Positions 55,886 to 64,000 of a stretch of 64,000 bases of DNA are shown piece by piece. Source of the stretch: Bhargavaea ginsengi (GTDB lineage: Bacteria > Bacillota > Bacilli > Bacillales_A > Planococcaceae); contig NZ_FNZF01000002.1 of the NCBI RefSeq assembly GCF_900109165.1, forward strand, positions 310,001 to 374,000, in the 5' to 3' direction. The translations under genes were made by a program, and so were the position numbers. The stretch's first letter is position 1, and each line of letters opens with the position of its first letter. The notes under the pieces were generated by a model. It was not told the origin of the DNA. It saw nothing but the letters and a program-made list of their open reading frames with translations, and did no database searches.

Positions 55886-58206
55886 TTCTGTTCCTCCTCC
55901 AGAGCGATTTCCAGCACTTCCGTCACATTGCTGACGGGGTGGAAAGTCAGCTCTTCACGGACCGTGTCGGGGATGTCCTCGATATCCCGTTCATTGTCCG
56001 CAGGGATGACAATGGTTGTCAATCCCGCGCGGTGCGCGCTCAATGTCTTTTCTTTAAGGCCGCCGATCGGCAGGACACGGCCGCGCAGCGTGATTTCGCC
56101 GGTCATGCCGACTTCCCTCCGTACCGGCCGCTTTGTCAGCGCAGAAACAAGCGCCGTTGCGATCGTGATGCCGGCTGAAGGCCCGTCCTTCGGTACGGCC
56201 CCTTCGGGCACGTGGATATGAAGATCGGTGTCTTCGTGGAAGGTTGGGTCGATTCCGAGCTCCTCGGCATGGGAACGGACATACGAGAGCGCCGTTTGCG
56301 CCGACTCTTTCATGACGTCCCCAAGCTTGCCGGTAAGGATGAGCTTGCCTTTTCCTGCGGACAGGGACACTTCAATCTGAAGGGTATCCCCCCCTACTGT
56401 CGTATAGGCAAGCCCGGTCGCAGCGCCCACCTGATTTTCCAGCTCGGCCATGCCATAGCGGAATTTCGGCTTACCGAGCATCTCAACGACAACTTTCGGT
56501 GAAACCTGGACACGCTTGTTCTTGCCGGATATAATGCGCTTCACCGCTTTTCGTGCGATGGCGGCAATTTGCCGTTCCAATGAACGGACGCCGGCTTCGC
56601 GCGTGTAGTAGCGGATCAGATAACGGAACGCCTCGTCCGAGATGCGGAGCTGCGCCTTTGTCAGGCCATGGCGCTCCAGCTGCCTTGGATACAAGTGGTT
56701 TTTCGCGATCAACTGCTTTTCCAGCTCGGTGTAGCCGGGGATCGTGATGATTTCCATGCGGTCACGCAACGGCCCCGGAATCATGCTGAGATCGTTCGCG
56801 GTCGCGACGAACATCACCTTCGAGAGATCATAGGTTTCTTCAATATAATGGTCGCTGAAGTTATGGTTCTGCTCCGGATCCAGTACCTCGAGCATTGCGG
56901 AAGACGGATCTCCACGGAAGTCGTTCGACATCTTATCGATTTCGTCCAGCAGGAAGACCGGGTTGACGGTCCCCGCTTTCCGCATCCCTTGGATGATCCG
57001 TCCCGGCATGGCACCTACATACGTACGCCGGTGTCCCCGGACTTCGGATTCATCTCTGACGCCGCCAAGCGCGATCCGGACAAACTTCCTTCCAAGCGAT
57101 TCCGCGATAGAACGTGCAAGCGACGTTTTCCCGACCCCTGGAGGACCCGCCAGACAGAGGATCGGCCCTCGAAGGGAACCGGTCATCTGCTGGACGGCCA
57201 AGTATTCAAGGATCCGTTCCTTAACTTGCTCCAGGCCGTCATGATCACGGTTCAGGATCCGTTCGGCGCGGTTCAGGTCAAGGCGGTCCTCTGTCTCTTC
57301 AGTCCATGGAAGGGCAAGCAGCCAGTCGATATAACTCCGGATGACGCCGCTTTCCGCTGCGGCCGCAGGAAGACGTTCGTAACGGTCCAGCTCGCGCAGG
57401 GCTGCGGTAAGCACATGCTTCGGCATCCCTGATTCCAGAATCCGTTCACGCAGTTCCGCAGTTTCCCCGCCTTTGCCGTCCGCATCGCCGAGCTCCGTCT
57501 GGATGGCTTTCATCTGTTCACGCAGGTAGAACTCTTTTTGTGTCTTTTCCATCGCTTCTTTGACACGCTTGTTGATCTTCTTCTCCAGGCTGAGTACTTC
57601 CTGCTCATTGAGGAGGCGGCTGATCAGCCATTCGATCCGTTCCTTTACGTTAAACAGCTCAAGCACTTCCTGTTTGCCGGCCACTTTCAGCGGAAGATTG
57701 GCCGCAACCATATCGGCAAGACGGCCGGGCTCGGAAATGTCAGCCACCGACTCGTAAGTCTCATCGGTGACTTTCTTGGAGAGCTTCGTGTATTTCTTGA
57801 ACTGTTCCAGCAGCGTTCTCATTAATGCTTCGTGCTCGATATCGGATTCCCGGTCCGGCTCGATCAGCTCGATATTGGCAGTTGAATATGACTCCCCATC
57901 ATCAAGTGCGATCAGCTTTGCACGATCCAGCCCCTCGATCAGGACCCTCATCGTCCCGTTCGGAAGCTTGACTGTCTGCTTCACCTCCGCAAGTATGCCT
58001 GTCCCGTACAGTTCTTTCAGGGTCGGCTGTTCAACGGAAATGTCACGCTGGGAAACGAGGAAGATCTTGTTCTCCTCCACGATGGCACGCTCGATCGCCG
58101 CCATCGACCGCTCACGGCCAACGTCGATATGGAGCACCATTTTCGGAAACACCAGCATCCCCCGCAGGGGCAAGTATGGAATATCATTCATTTTATTTGT
58201 CGGCAT
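55882..58206 (-). CDS. lon: ATP-dependent protease LonA
   Basis: A 774-residue protease: N-terminal substrate domain ([20 protein letters not shown]), central AAA+ module with GPPGVGKTS and [10 protein letters not shown], and a C-terminal protease domain whose catalytic Ser lies in PKDGPSAG (near 677) and Lys in [11 protein letters not shown] (near 720). ATG at 58206 follows GGAGGTGA at 8 bases; upstream in-frame codons give a non-family extension. The lonB gene that I recall between lonA and clpX in B. subtilis is absent. Confidence 0.97.
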   Translation of the reverse strand: MPTNKMNDIPYLPLRGMLVFPKMVLHIDVGRERSMAAIERAIVEENKIFLVSQRDISVEQPTLKELYGTGILAEVKQTVKLPNGTMRVLIEGLDRAKLIALDDGESYSTANIELIEPDRESDIEHEALMRTLLEQFKKYTKLSKKVTDETYESVADISEPGRLADMVAANLPLKVAGKQEVLELFNVKERIEWLISRLLNEQEVLSLEKKINKRVKEAMEKTQKEFYLREQMKAIQTELGDADGKGGETAELRERILESGMPKHVLTAALRELDRYERLPAAAAESGVIRSYIDWLLALPWTEETEDRLDLNRAERILNRDHDGLEQVKERILEYLAVQQMTGSLRGPILCLAGPPGVGKTSLARSIAESLGRKFVRIALGGVRDESEVRGHRRTYVGAMPGRIIQGMRKAGTVNPVFLLDEIDKMSNDFRGDPSSAMLEVLDPEQNHNFSDHYIEETYDLSKVMFVATANDLSMIPGPLRDRMEIITIPGYTELEKQLIAKNHLYPRQLERHGLTKAQLRISDEAFRYLIRYYTREAGVRSLERQIAAIARKAVKRIISGKNKRVQVSPKVVVEMLGKPKFRYGMAELENQVGAATGLAYTTVGGDTLQIEVSLSAGKGKLILTGKLGDVMKESAQTALSYVRSHAEELGIDPTFHEDTDLHIHVPEGAVPKDGPSAGITIATALVSALTKRPVRREVGMTGEITLRGRVLPIGGLKEKTLSAHRAGLTTIVIPADNERDIEDIPDTVREELTFHPVSNVTEVLEIALEEEQK

Positions 58207-58268
58207 ATTCGGAGTCACCTCCATGTATTCATGTCCGTTTCGATACGGGTTAAAACTTATCCGTTGCG

Positions 58269-58319
58269 AAAAAGCCGGCATCCGTCCGCTGCCGCTAAGA
58301 CGGCAGATGGATGCCGGCT
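58269..58319 (-). terminator. Intrinsic terminator after clpX
   Basis: AGCCGGCATCC (58273-58283) pairs with GGATGCCGGCT (58309-58319), with CTGCCG/CGGCAG inside, and T5 on the minus strand. The lon start is only 60 bases further on, leaving little room for its promoter. Confidence 0.88.
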
Positions 58320-58331
58320 CTTCCAGTTGGA

Positions 58332-59606
58332 TCAAGCCGATGTCTTTTCGTTATCAGAGTCATTGCCGACCGGATCGCCATTCTCATCAAGGAGAAGCGG
58401 CTCAGCTCCGTCGGTGACAGAATCCTTCGTGATGATACAGTCCACCACATCCTCGCGGGATGGTAGGTCATACATGACATCGAGCATGATTTTCTCGATG
58501 ATCGACCGGAGTCCGCGGGCGCCTGTCTTGCGCTCGATCGCCTCTGCGGCGATGGCACGGAGCGCCTCATCTTCGAAGGTCAGGCGGACACTGTCCAGCT
58601 CGAGCATCTTCTGATATTGCTTGACGACCGCGTTTTTCGGCCCGGTGAGAATCTGGACAAGCGTGTCCTCATCCAGCTGTTCCAAGCTGGCAAGAACCGG
58701 CAGACGTCCGATAAATTCAGGAATCAGGCCGTAGCGCAGCAGGTCTTCCGGAATCAGGCGGGAAAGCAGCGATTGTTCGTCGTCCGCATTCGCCTTTTCG
58801 GAGCCGAAACCGATGACCTTCTTGCCGATCCGGCGCTTAATGATGTCTTCAATGCCATCGAAAGCTCCGCCCACAATGAACAGGACATTCGTCGTGTCAA
58901 TCTGGATGAATTCCTGATGCGGATGCTTGCGGCCGCCCTGTGGCGGAACACTCGCAACTGTGCCTTCAAGGATTTTCAGGAGCGCTTGCTGCACGCCTTC
59001 TCCGGATACATCGCGTGTGATCGACGGGTTCTCGGATTTCCGGGCAACCTTATCGATTTCATCAATATAGATGATGCCTTTTTCGGCACGCTCGATATCG
59101 TAGTCCGCTGACTGGATCAGCTTCAGCAAAATGTTTTCGACGTCCTCGCCTACATAGCCGGCTTCCGTCAGTGATGTAGCGTCCGCCATGGCAAACGGCA
59201 CATCGAGAATGCGTGCCAAAGTCTGGGCAAGGAGGGTTTTCCCGCTGCCTGTAGGCCCGATCAGCACAATGTTGGATTTCGCCAATTCCACGTCGTCAAT
59301 CTTGGAGTTGGAGTTGACACGCTTATAATGGTTATATACCGCAACGGACAATGCCTTTTTCGCACGGTCCTGCCCGATCACATACTCATCGAGGATTGTC
59401 TGGATATCGCGAGGTTTCGGAACATCCTTGAGTTCGAAGCCTTCTTCTCCGGTGCCGACTTCCTCTTCGACGATTTCGGAGCAGAGCTCGATGCATTCGT
59501 CACAGATATAGACACCCGGACCGGCAACCAGTTTGCGGACCTGTTCTTGTGGTTTGCCGCAGAAGGAGCAGTTCAGGTTTTCATTTTCATCGTTGAATTT
59601 AAACAA
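58332..59606 (-). CDS. clpX: ClpX unfoldase
   Basis: A 424-residue AAA+ partner of ClpP. The N-terminal zinc domain has C13, C16, C35 and C38; Walker A GPTGSGKT is at 117-124; Walker B reads [13 protein letters not shown]. The ClpP-docking loop is near KVIGFGSE, and sensor 2 in [10 protein letters not shown]. The start is TTG at 59606 with AGGGGTG upstream. Confidence 0.97.
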   Translation of the reverse strand: MFKFNDENENLNCSFCGKPQEQVRKLVAGPGVYICDECIELCSEIVEEEVGTGEEGFELKDVPKPRDIQTILDEYVIGQDRAKKALSVAVYNHYKRVNSNSKIDDVELAKSNIVLIGPTGSGKTLLAQTLARILDVPFAMADATSLTEAGYVGEDVENILLKLIQSADYDIERAEKGIIYIDEIDKVARKSENPSITRDVSGEGVQQALLKILEGTVASVPPQGGRKHPHQEFIQIDTTNVLFIVGGAFDGIEDIIKRRIGKKVIGFGSEKANADDEQSLLSRLIPEDLLRYGLIPEFIGRLPVLASLEQLDEDTLVQILTGPKNAVVKQYQKMLELDSVRLTFEDEALRAIAAEAIERKTGARGLRSIIEKIMLDVMYDLPSREDVVDCIITKDSVTDGAEPLLLDENGDPVGNDSDNEKTSA

Positions 59607-59632
59607 AGTCGTTCACCCCTATTCAAGTGACA

Positions 59633-59661
59633 ATCTTACAAGATTGCCTAATCGTTGGCAA
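59633..59661 (-). promoter_or_regulatory. Sigma-A promoter for clpX
   Basis: On the minus strand TTGCCA (59656-59661), 17 bases, TAAGAT (59633-59638), about 27 bases before the clpX start. Confidence 0.6.
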
Positions 59662-59709
59662 ACATTTCGTACCGGGTACACCTGGCGCGAAAAAAGCTCC
59701 CCAATGTAT

Positions 59710-59748
59710 GAAAGAAGGCGCTGGAGTCAACCGGCGCCTGTTTCTTTC
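59710..59748. terminator. Hairpin terminator after tig
   Basis: GAAAGAAGGCGC (59710-59721) pairs with GCGCCTGTTTCTTTC (59734-59748) with small mismatches. The plus strand continues into T7; the minus strand has only a mixed tail, so termination of tig may be modest. It separates tig from clpX. Confidence 0.6.
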
Positions 59749-59777
59749 ATTTTTTTGCCCCTGATGGCAGAGGTGGA

Positions 59778-61064
59778 TTATTCGCTGATTTTTGCGTTTT
59801 CGACGAGGAATTCGATCGTCTTCTTGAAACGGATGTCGTTTTCAAGCATTTCCGTGCCGCCGAGGATCTGCTTGATCTGCTCGGTGTCCATGTTGAACTG
59901 GCCGGACATTGTCTTGAGCTCTTCCTGGATATCTTCTTCTCCGACAGTCACGCCTTCCGCTTCTGCGATGGCTTCGAGGACGAGGGATACACGCACGCGC
60001 GTTTCCGCATCTTCCTTCATCTGTGCACGGAGTGCCGCTTCGTCCTGTCCGGAGAACTGGTAGTACAGGTCGAGTGTCATGCCCTGCTGCTGAAGACGCT
60101 GGCCGAATTCCTGGATCATGCGGTCAACTTCGCCTTCTACCATCACTTCAGGAATTTCGATGTCTGCGTTTTTCGCAGCCTGCTCGACAAGCTCATCGCG
60201 GAGAGCCGCTTCGGATGCGTCTTTCTTTTCTTGAGCTGTCTGTTCCTTCATCTTGCTGCGCAGCTCGTCAAGGCTTGCAACTTCGCTGTCGATTTCTTTT
60301 GCGAACTCATCGTCAAGCTCCGGAAGTTCGCGGGATTTCACTTCATGTACCGTCACTTTGAATGTTGCCGGCTTGCCCGCGAGTTCCGCTGCGTGGTATT
60401 CCTCAGGGAAAGATACTTCCACGTCTTTGGATTCGCCTGCTTTTACGCCTGTCAGCTGCTCTTCAAAGCCTGGGATGAAGCTGTTGGATCCGAGTTCAAG
60501 CTCGTAGCCTTCCGCTTTTCCGCCTTCAAATGGCTCGCCGTCCGTGAAGCCTTCGAAGTCGATGACAACCGTGTCGCCTTCTGCTGCCGGCTCGTCTTCT
60601 TTGATGACGAACTCAGCATTGCCCTGGCGGCGGTCGTTCAGCTGCTCTTCGATTTCTTCGTCAGTGACAGCTGTTTCCTGGCGTTCAACCTCAAGGCCTT
60701 TGTACTCGCCGAGCTTGACTTCAGGCTTGACTGTTACGTTCGCTTTGAAGACGACCGGCTGTCCGGCTTCGATCTGTTCGACATCGATTTCCGGCTGTGC
60801 AACCGGGTTGATGCCTGCTTCGTCGATTGCGTTTGTGTAGGCCTCAGGCAGGACTGCATCGATTGCATCCTGGTAGAGGGATTCTACGCCGAACATCTGC
60901 TCGAAGATTTTGCGCGGAACTTTCCCTTTGCGGAAGCCCGGTACGTTTACTTGCTTGACGACCTTCTTGAATGCCTGATCCAGACCTTTGCTGAATGTTT
61001 CTGCCGAAACTTCAAATGTGAGGATACCCTCATTACCTTCTTGCTTTTCCCAATTTACTGCCAT
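59778..61064 (-). CDS. tig: Trigger factor
   Basis: A 428-residue ribosome-bound chaperone and prolyl isomerase. The ribosome-docking [17 protein letters not shown] loop is at about 44-60; the FKBP-like PPIase domain contains [19 protein letters not shown]; the C-terminal chaperone arms follow. ATG at 61064 follows GGAGG; an upstream start is not needed. Confidence 0.97.
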   Translation of the reverse strand: MAVNWEKQEGNEGILTFEVSAETFSKGLDQAFKKVVKQVNVPGFRKGKVPRKIFEQMFGVESLYQDAIDAVLPEAYTNAIDEAGINPVAQPEIDVEQIEAGQPVVFKANVTVKPEVKLGEYKGLEVERQETAVTDEEIEEQLNDRRQGNAEFVIKEDEPAAEGDTVVIDFEGFTDGEPFEGGKAEGYELELGSNSFIPGFEEQLTGVKAGESKDVEVSFPEEYHAAELAGKPATFKVTVHEVKSRELPELDDEFAKEIDSEVASLDELRSKMKEQTAQEKKDASEAALRDELVEQAAKNADIEIPEVMVEGEVDRMIQEFGQRLQQQGMTLDLYYQFSGQDEAALRAQMKEDAETRVRVSLVLEAIAEAEGVTVGEEDIQEELKTMSGQFNMDTEQIKQILGGTEMLENDIRFKKTIEFLVENAKISE

Positions 61065-61133
61065 GTTTACATACCTCCAGACGATATAATTCGCTTTTTG
61101 AGCGCTTGTGTTCACTGGTTTGACAACTTTCTC

Positions 61134-61161
61134 AGTATAGCACAGATGAGTGCATATTCAA
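61134..61161 (-). promoter_or_regulatory. Sigma-A promoter for tig
   Basis: On the minus strand TTGAAT (61156-61161), 16 bases, TATACT (61134-61139) with the extended TGC in front. It overlaps the end of the ysoA gap, about 70 bases before tig. Confidence 0.65.
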
Positions 61162-61166
61162 GAATT

Positions 61167-62144
61167 TCATAGCTGCCGGCCATTGTGGAATAGTTCGATT
61201 TTGTTGATGAGGTCTATGACCGGGTGTGCCCCGGCATCTGTACCGTCAAACAGGCTTTCTATATATGTATGGTACGCATCCGCGACCTCCGCCGAGGAGT
61301 GCCCGGGCCATTCGAACGGATACGCGGTGAACCGGTAAGTTCGCAGAAGCTGGACGGCGATCTGCTCCTTGGACGGATCCTGTGTAAACAGGTCTTTCAG
61401 GATGTCCTCCACCTCTCCGGCTTTCTGCATATCACCGGGACCCGGGAGACGTGCCGGGATGACGGTTTCCCGGACGCCGAACTTTTGTACGGTCACCGGA
61501 GAATCATATCCGATTCCCGCAAGAAGGACAAGTGCATACGTCACTACAAGCGGCAGCGCAGACTCATGTTCCACCAGCCCGGCAAGGAAGCCGGACCATT
61601 CGGGAAGCTCGCTGTCAGGAACGGATGAAAGGCATTCGTGCTGCTCACCTTCCGGCAAAGCAAGAAATTTTTCCAGATCCGGCGGCCCTTCCGGCGTATC
61701 GGGCGGCTCTTCATAGCGGTCAAGGAGCCTCCGGTTCAGGCCCTGAAGATAAACAAACTTTTCCCGGCGCTCCTCCGGAATGATCCCTTCTTCAAGCAGT
61801 GCGGAAATCGTGTCCTCCACTTCATCATAGTCCCGGAGCTGAATGCAGATGGACAGATAAAGCTCCATTGCTTCGATGTAGTTGGAAGGACCGGCCTGCA
61901 GATACCGTGTCGCGGCCTCTTTGGCTTCCGCGTACTCACGAAGTTCATAAAGCGCGACGGTGAGGGCCCCGAGAAGGCTTGCATGCCCCGGCTCGTAGGA
62001 AAGGGCCTGGCGGATGAGGGGGGCCGCCTCATCATAGCGTTCCTCGGAGACCGCGCGCAGGCCATCATCCATCAGCCGTTCGAATGTACCCGGCATCACG
62101 ATGACCTTGCCGTGTTTTCTGAGCTGGCGTCTCTTCCTGCGCAT
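61167..62144 (-). CDS. ysoA: YsoA-like TPR protein
   Basis: A 325-residue protein starting with a basic stretch (MRRKRRQLRKHGKVIVMPGT) and containing tetratricopeptide-like helices (YDEAAPLIRQALSYEPGHAS, EYAEAKEAATRYLQAGPSNY) in the first 110 residues. The C-terminal half is not recognisable. The position upstream of tig matches ysoA. ATG at 62144 follows AAGGGGG. The role is unknown; scaffold or regulator is plausible. Confidence 0.8.
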   Translation of the reverse strand: MRRKRRQLRKHGKVIVMPGTFERLMDDGLRAVSEERYDEAAPLIRQALSYEPGHASLLGALTVALYELREYAEAKEAATRYLQAGPSNYIEAMELYLSICIQLRDYDEVEDTISALLEEGIIPEERREKFVYLQGLNRRLLDRYEEPPDTPEGPPDLEKFLALPEGEQHECLSSVPDSELPEWSGFLAGLVEHESALPLVVTYALVLLAGIGYDSPVTVQKFGVRETVIPARLPGPGDMQKAGEVEDILKDLFTQDPSKEQIAVQLLRTYRFTAYPFEWPGHSSAEVADAYHTYIESLFDGTDAGAHPVIDLINKIELFHNGRQL

Positions 62145-62282
62145 CAGTCCCACCCCCTTCTTTTCATCAATGATAGCATAGCCGCAAGACGCTGTGCATA
62201 TGCTTTTGCGTCACGCAAAATCCCATGTAAAACGGTTTCCCGGCCGAAAAACAAAAAGCACCGCCTCCGGCGATGCTTCTGA

Positions 62283-62356
62283 CGTCCCAGGAGGGATTCG
62301 AACCCCCGACCGACAGCTTAGAAGGCTGTTGCTCTATCCTGCTGAGCTACTGGGAC
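62283..62356 (-). tRNA. tRNA-Arg (anticodon UCU)
   Basis: A 74-nucleotide cloverleaf on the minus strand: acceptor GTCCCAG/CTGGGAC, D arm GCTC...GAGC, anticodon stem ACAGC/GCTGT with loop CTTCTAA (anticodon TCT, reading AGA), and T arm GGGGG-TTCGAAT-CCCTC. The discriminator is G; CCA is not encoded. Confidence 0.97.
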
Positions 62357-62395
62357 AAGGAAAAGGCAACCTTCCGGCTGCGCAAGACAAAGATA

Positions 62396-62424
62396 ATTAT
62401 AGGGTCCTTGCCGATGAAAGTCAA
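62396..62424 (-). promoter_or_regulatory. Strong sigma-A promoter for tRNA-Arg
   Basis: On the minus strand TTGACT (62419-62424), 17 bases and a perfect TATAAT (62396-62401), about 40 bases before the tRNA. It overlaps the 3' end of ysnB. Confidence 0.85.
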
Positions 62425-62942
62425 CGGCGTTTCTTAAAATCAGTAAAGACAGCTGTATCTGCCACTTTTCCGTCGGGATGAAGGAAGCTGACCGAGACAC
62501 CGCCGGCCTCCCCTTCGATCACCGCATAAGTTGCCGGACGCCCTGACGGAGGCCTGTGGGTGCTGCCCGGATTCACATAAAGGACGCCGTTCTGCACTTC
62601 GGCACCATACAGGTGGGTATGGCCGAACAGGACAATGTCCGCACCGGTTTCTTCTGCCCGATACTGGATGGGCAGCATGCCGGACTTGACCCGCTCCAGA
62701 TGGCCGTGCGTGACGAGCACCCGGAACTCTCCCGCCTCAAACATCCGATGCTCCTGAAGTCCGTCAGGGTCACAGTTGCCTTTGACCGAGATCATCTGTC
62801 CGAGCAGTTCATCATGCGCGGAGAGTTCACTGTCTCCGCAATGGACGAGATGATCCGCGTCAAGCTGCTTGTCCAAAAACTGCCGGACCGTTTTCACGTC
62901 ACCATGGGAATCGCTCATCACTGCAATCCGCCAAACGGTCAT
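62421..62942 (-). CDS. ysnB: YfcE/YsnB-family metallophosphoesterase
   Basis: A 173-residue calcineurin-like phosphodiesterase. Metal-binding motifs are SDSHGD, HCGDSE, KGNCDPDG, VTHGH and FGHTH. Family members hydrolyse phosphodiesters; the natural substrate is unknown. Its ATG overlaps the rdgB stop by four bases, as in the B. subtilis ysnAB pair. Confidence 0.92.
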   Translation of the reverse strand: MTVWRIAVMSDSHGDVKTVRQFLDKQLDADHLVHCGDSELSAHDELLGQMISVKGNCDPDGLQEHRMFEAGEFRVLVTHGHLERVKSGMLPIQYRAEETGADIVLFGHTHLYGAEVQNGVLYVNPGSTHRPPSGRPATYAVIEGEAGGVSVSFLHPDGKVADTAVFTDFKKRR

Positions 62943-63544
62943 GGCCTTTCCCCGAACACTTCACCGGCTTTTTCTTCAAGCTTGCGGATGGCTTCGCCCC
63001 GGTGTGAGACAGCCGCTTTTTCTTCAGGGGTCAGCTGGGCCATCGTCCGTTCTTCTGTCGGCACATAAAAGATTGGATCATAGCCGAACCCGTTTTCCCC
63101 TGCCGGTGCCCTCAGGATGCGCCCTTCACATGCCCCTTCGAAAAATCGTGTTTCGGTTCCTGGTGCGGCAATGGCAAGCACGCACACAAAGCGTGCAGTG
63201 CGTTCTTCGTCCGGTACTGCAGACAGGTCGGAAAGCAGCTTCTCGATATTCCGTTCATCTGTAGCCCCCTCGCCGCTGTAGCGGGCAGAATAGACACCGG
63301 GCTTGCCGTCCAGGGCATCCACGGATAGTCCGCTGTCATCCGCAATCACCATTTTGCCGAGCTGTGCGGCCACCGTCTCGGCCTTGAGTGCGGCATTTCC
63401 CCTGAATGTTGTGCCCGTCTCCTCGATATCGAGATCAGGCGCCACGTCGAAAAGTGTCAGAACCCGGATTCCATACGGGGATAACAGCGCTTCAAAATCC
63501 TTTGCCTTTCCCCTGTTTTTCGTTGCGATGATCACTTCATTCAT
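62939..63544 (-). CDS. rdgB: XTP/dITP diphosphatase
   Basis: A 201-residue Ham1/RdgB house-cleaning enzyme that removes ITP and XTP from the nucleotide pool. It has IIATKNRGKAKDFEALL, GTTFRGNAALKAE, ADDSGLSVDALDG, GVYSARYSGE and GFGYDPIFYVP. ATG at 63544 follows AAGGAG; GTG at 63553 is an unneeded extension. The rph and gerM genes that I recall preceding it in B. subtilis are absent. Confidence 0.95.
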   Translation of the reverse strand: MNEVIIATKNRGKAKDFEALLSPYGIRVLTLFDVAPDLDIEETGTTFRGNAALKAETVAAQLGKMVIADDSGLSVDALDGKPGVYSARYSGEGATDERNIEKLLSDLSAVPDEERTARFVCVLAIAAPGTETRFFEGACEGRILRAPAGENGFGYDPIFYVPTEERTMAQLTPEEKAAVSHRGEAIRKLEEKAGEVFGERP

Positions 63545-63607
63545 CAGAACCACTCCTTCCGCACGGCATTTGCCGTCTCATCGTATCATAACCGTTCCGG
63601 GACGGCG

Positions 63608-63635
63608 AAAAACCCGAAGCTCCACCGGCTCCGGG
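63608..63635 (-). terminator. Intrinsic terminator after the MarR gene
   Basis: CCCGAAGC (63613-63620) pairs with GCTCCGGG (63628-63635, one mismatch), and T5 follows on the minus strand, downstream of the marR stop. Confidence 0.75.
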
Positions 63636-63653
63636 CACTTTGCCGCCCAACAA

Positions 63654-64000
63654 TCATCGTTGTGTATTTTTCAGTTCCATTCTTCGCTTCCTGCCTTCTT
63701 TCATGCCTGCATGCAGCTTGGACAGCATGCCGGAAAGCAGGACGACTTCCTCTGCCGAAAAGTCGGACAGCACGGCCTGGAGATCCTTCTGCCGTTTTTC
63801 GATGACTTCCTGGATGATGCGCTCCCCGTCCTCGAGCAGATGAATCCGGACGACACGGCGATCCTGATCGTCACGCACCCTCTTTACAAGGCGGTTCTTC
63901 TCCATCCTGTCAACGAGATCGGTTGTCGTCGAAAAAGCCAGATACATCTTGTTCGACAAGTCGCCGATCGTCATGTCTCCGTGTTCGAGCAGCCATTGCA
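63654..64000 (-). CDS. ysmB: MarR-family regulator (YsmB-like), 5' end cut by the window
   Basis: About 115 C-terminal residues; the frame continues past base 64000 (QWLLEHGDMTIGDLSNK), so the start is outside. The winged helix is visible in MTIGDLSNKMYLAFSTTTDL with the wing RVRDDQDRRVVRIHLLEDG. The sequence and its place near ysnAB resemble B. subtilis YsmB. The effector and targets are unknown. Confidence 0.85.
   Translation of the reverse strand, partial: QWLLEHGDMTIGDLSNKMYLAFSTTTDLVDRMEKNRLVKRVRDDQDRRVVRIHLLEDGERIIQEVIEKRQKDLQAVLSDFSAEEVVLLSGMLSKLHAGMKEGRKRRMELKNTQR

Overview
The window reads as a chromosomal core segment of a Gram-positive, spore-forming member of the Bacillales. By eye it is GC-rich (mid-50s percent), which would suit a Planococcaceae-like genome of the Bhargavaea/Planococcus/Sporosarcina kind; this placement is an inference. 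From remembered Bacillus subtilis gene order it is largely collinear with the stretch comN-spoVB-yrbG-yajC-tgt-queA-ruvBA-safA-niaR-pheAB-obg-spo0B-rpmA-prp-rplU-spoIVFBA-minDC-mreDCB-radC-maf-spoIIB-comC-folC-valS-spoVID-hemLBDCXA-ysxC-lonA-clpX-tig-ysoA-ysnBA-ysmB. Almost everything is on the minus strand. Many genes start with TTG or GTG, each with a strong Shine-Dalgarno.

Layout. 1-10 kb: end of comN, a SpoVB-type flippase, a DUF421 protein, a 750-base gap of degenerate intergenic repeats, the yajC-tgt-queA-ruvB-ruvA operon, a CotS/YsxE-like kinase paired with the coat protein SafA, and the niacin repressor NiaR. 10-16 kb: pheA-pheB-obgE-spo0B, then ribosomal proteins L27 and L21 with the Prp protease and an L21 leader, then spoIVFB-spoIVFA. 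16-23 kb: a NERD-domain gene abutting a 20-bp repeat array, then minD-minC-mreD-mreC-mreB, radC, maf and a SpoIIB-like SPOR protein. 24-40 kb: a type IV pilus locus (prepilin peptidase, PilO, PilN, PilM, major pilin, PilC, PilT, PilB, a VanW protein, minor pilins) followed by two tandem GGDEF proteins. 40-44.5 kb: folC, a divergent pair of ATP-grasp ligases, and a second NERD gene flanked by inverted 21-bp repeat arrays. 44.5-55 kb: T-box-controlled valS, a short SpoVID, an orphan copy of the 21-bp array, and the haem operon hemAXCDBL with a PerR box. 55-64 kb: ysxC, lonA, clpX, tig, ysoA, tRNA-Arg(UCU), ysnB, rdgB and the 3' part of a MarR regulator.

The most interesting signal is a two-component pattern that appears twice. 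Two NERD-domain (restriction-endonuclease-fold) proteins share one architecture: NERD core with D...ExK, then C-x2-C-x13-C-x2-C, then a C-terminal region that may be a winged helix. Each lies beside its own array of short motifs at a rigid 20- or 21-bp period. The motif differs between loci: (T)GGCAAAT at the first and GAAAGTACAC at the second. The second gene sits between two five-unit arrays in opposite orientation, and a four-unit array with the same motif stands alone 4 kb away, between spoVID and hemL. The 21-bp period is two helical turns, so all copies face one side of the DNA. I propose that each NERD protein recognises its cognate array. The function (defence, genome marking or repeat spread) is unknown.

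A second theme is c-di-GMP control of pili. PilB carries an MshEN-type N-terminus, and the locus sits directly downstream of two GGEEF diguanylate cyclases without inhibitory I-sites. Sporulation (SpoVB, SafA, Spo0B, SpoIVFA/FB, SpoIIB, SpoVID), cell shape and division (MreBCD, MinCD), haem synthesis and proteolysis (Lon, ClpX, Prp) make up the rest.
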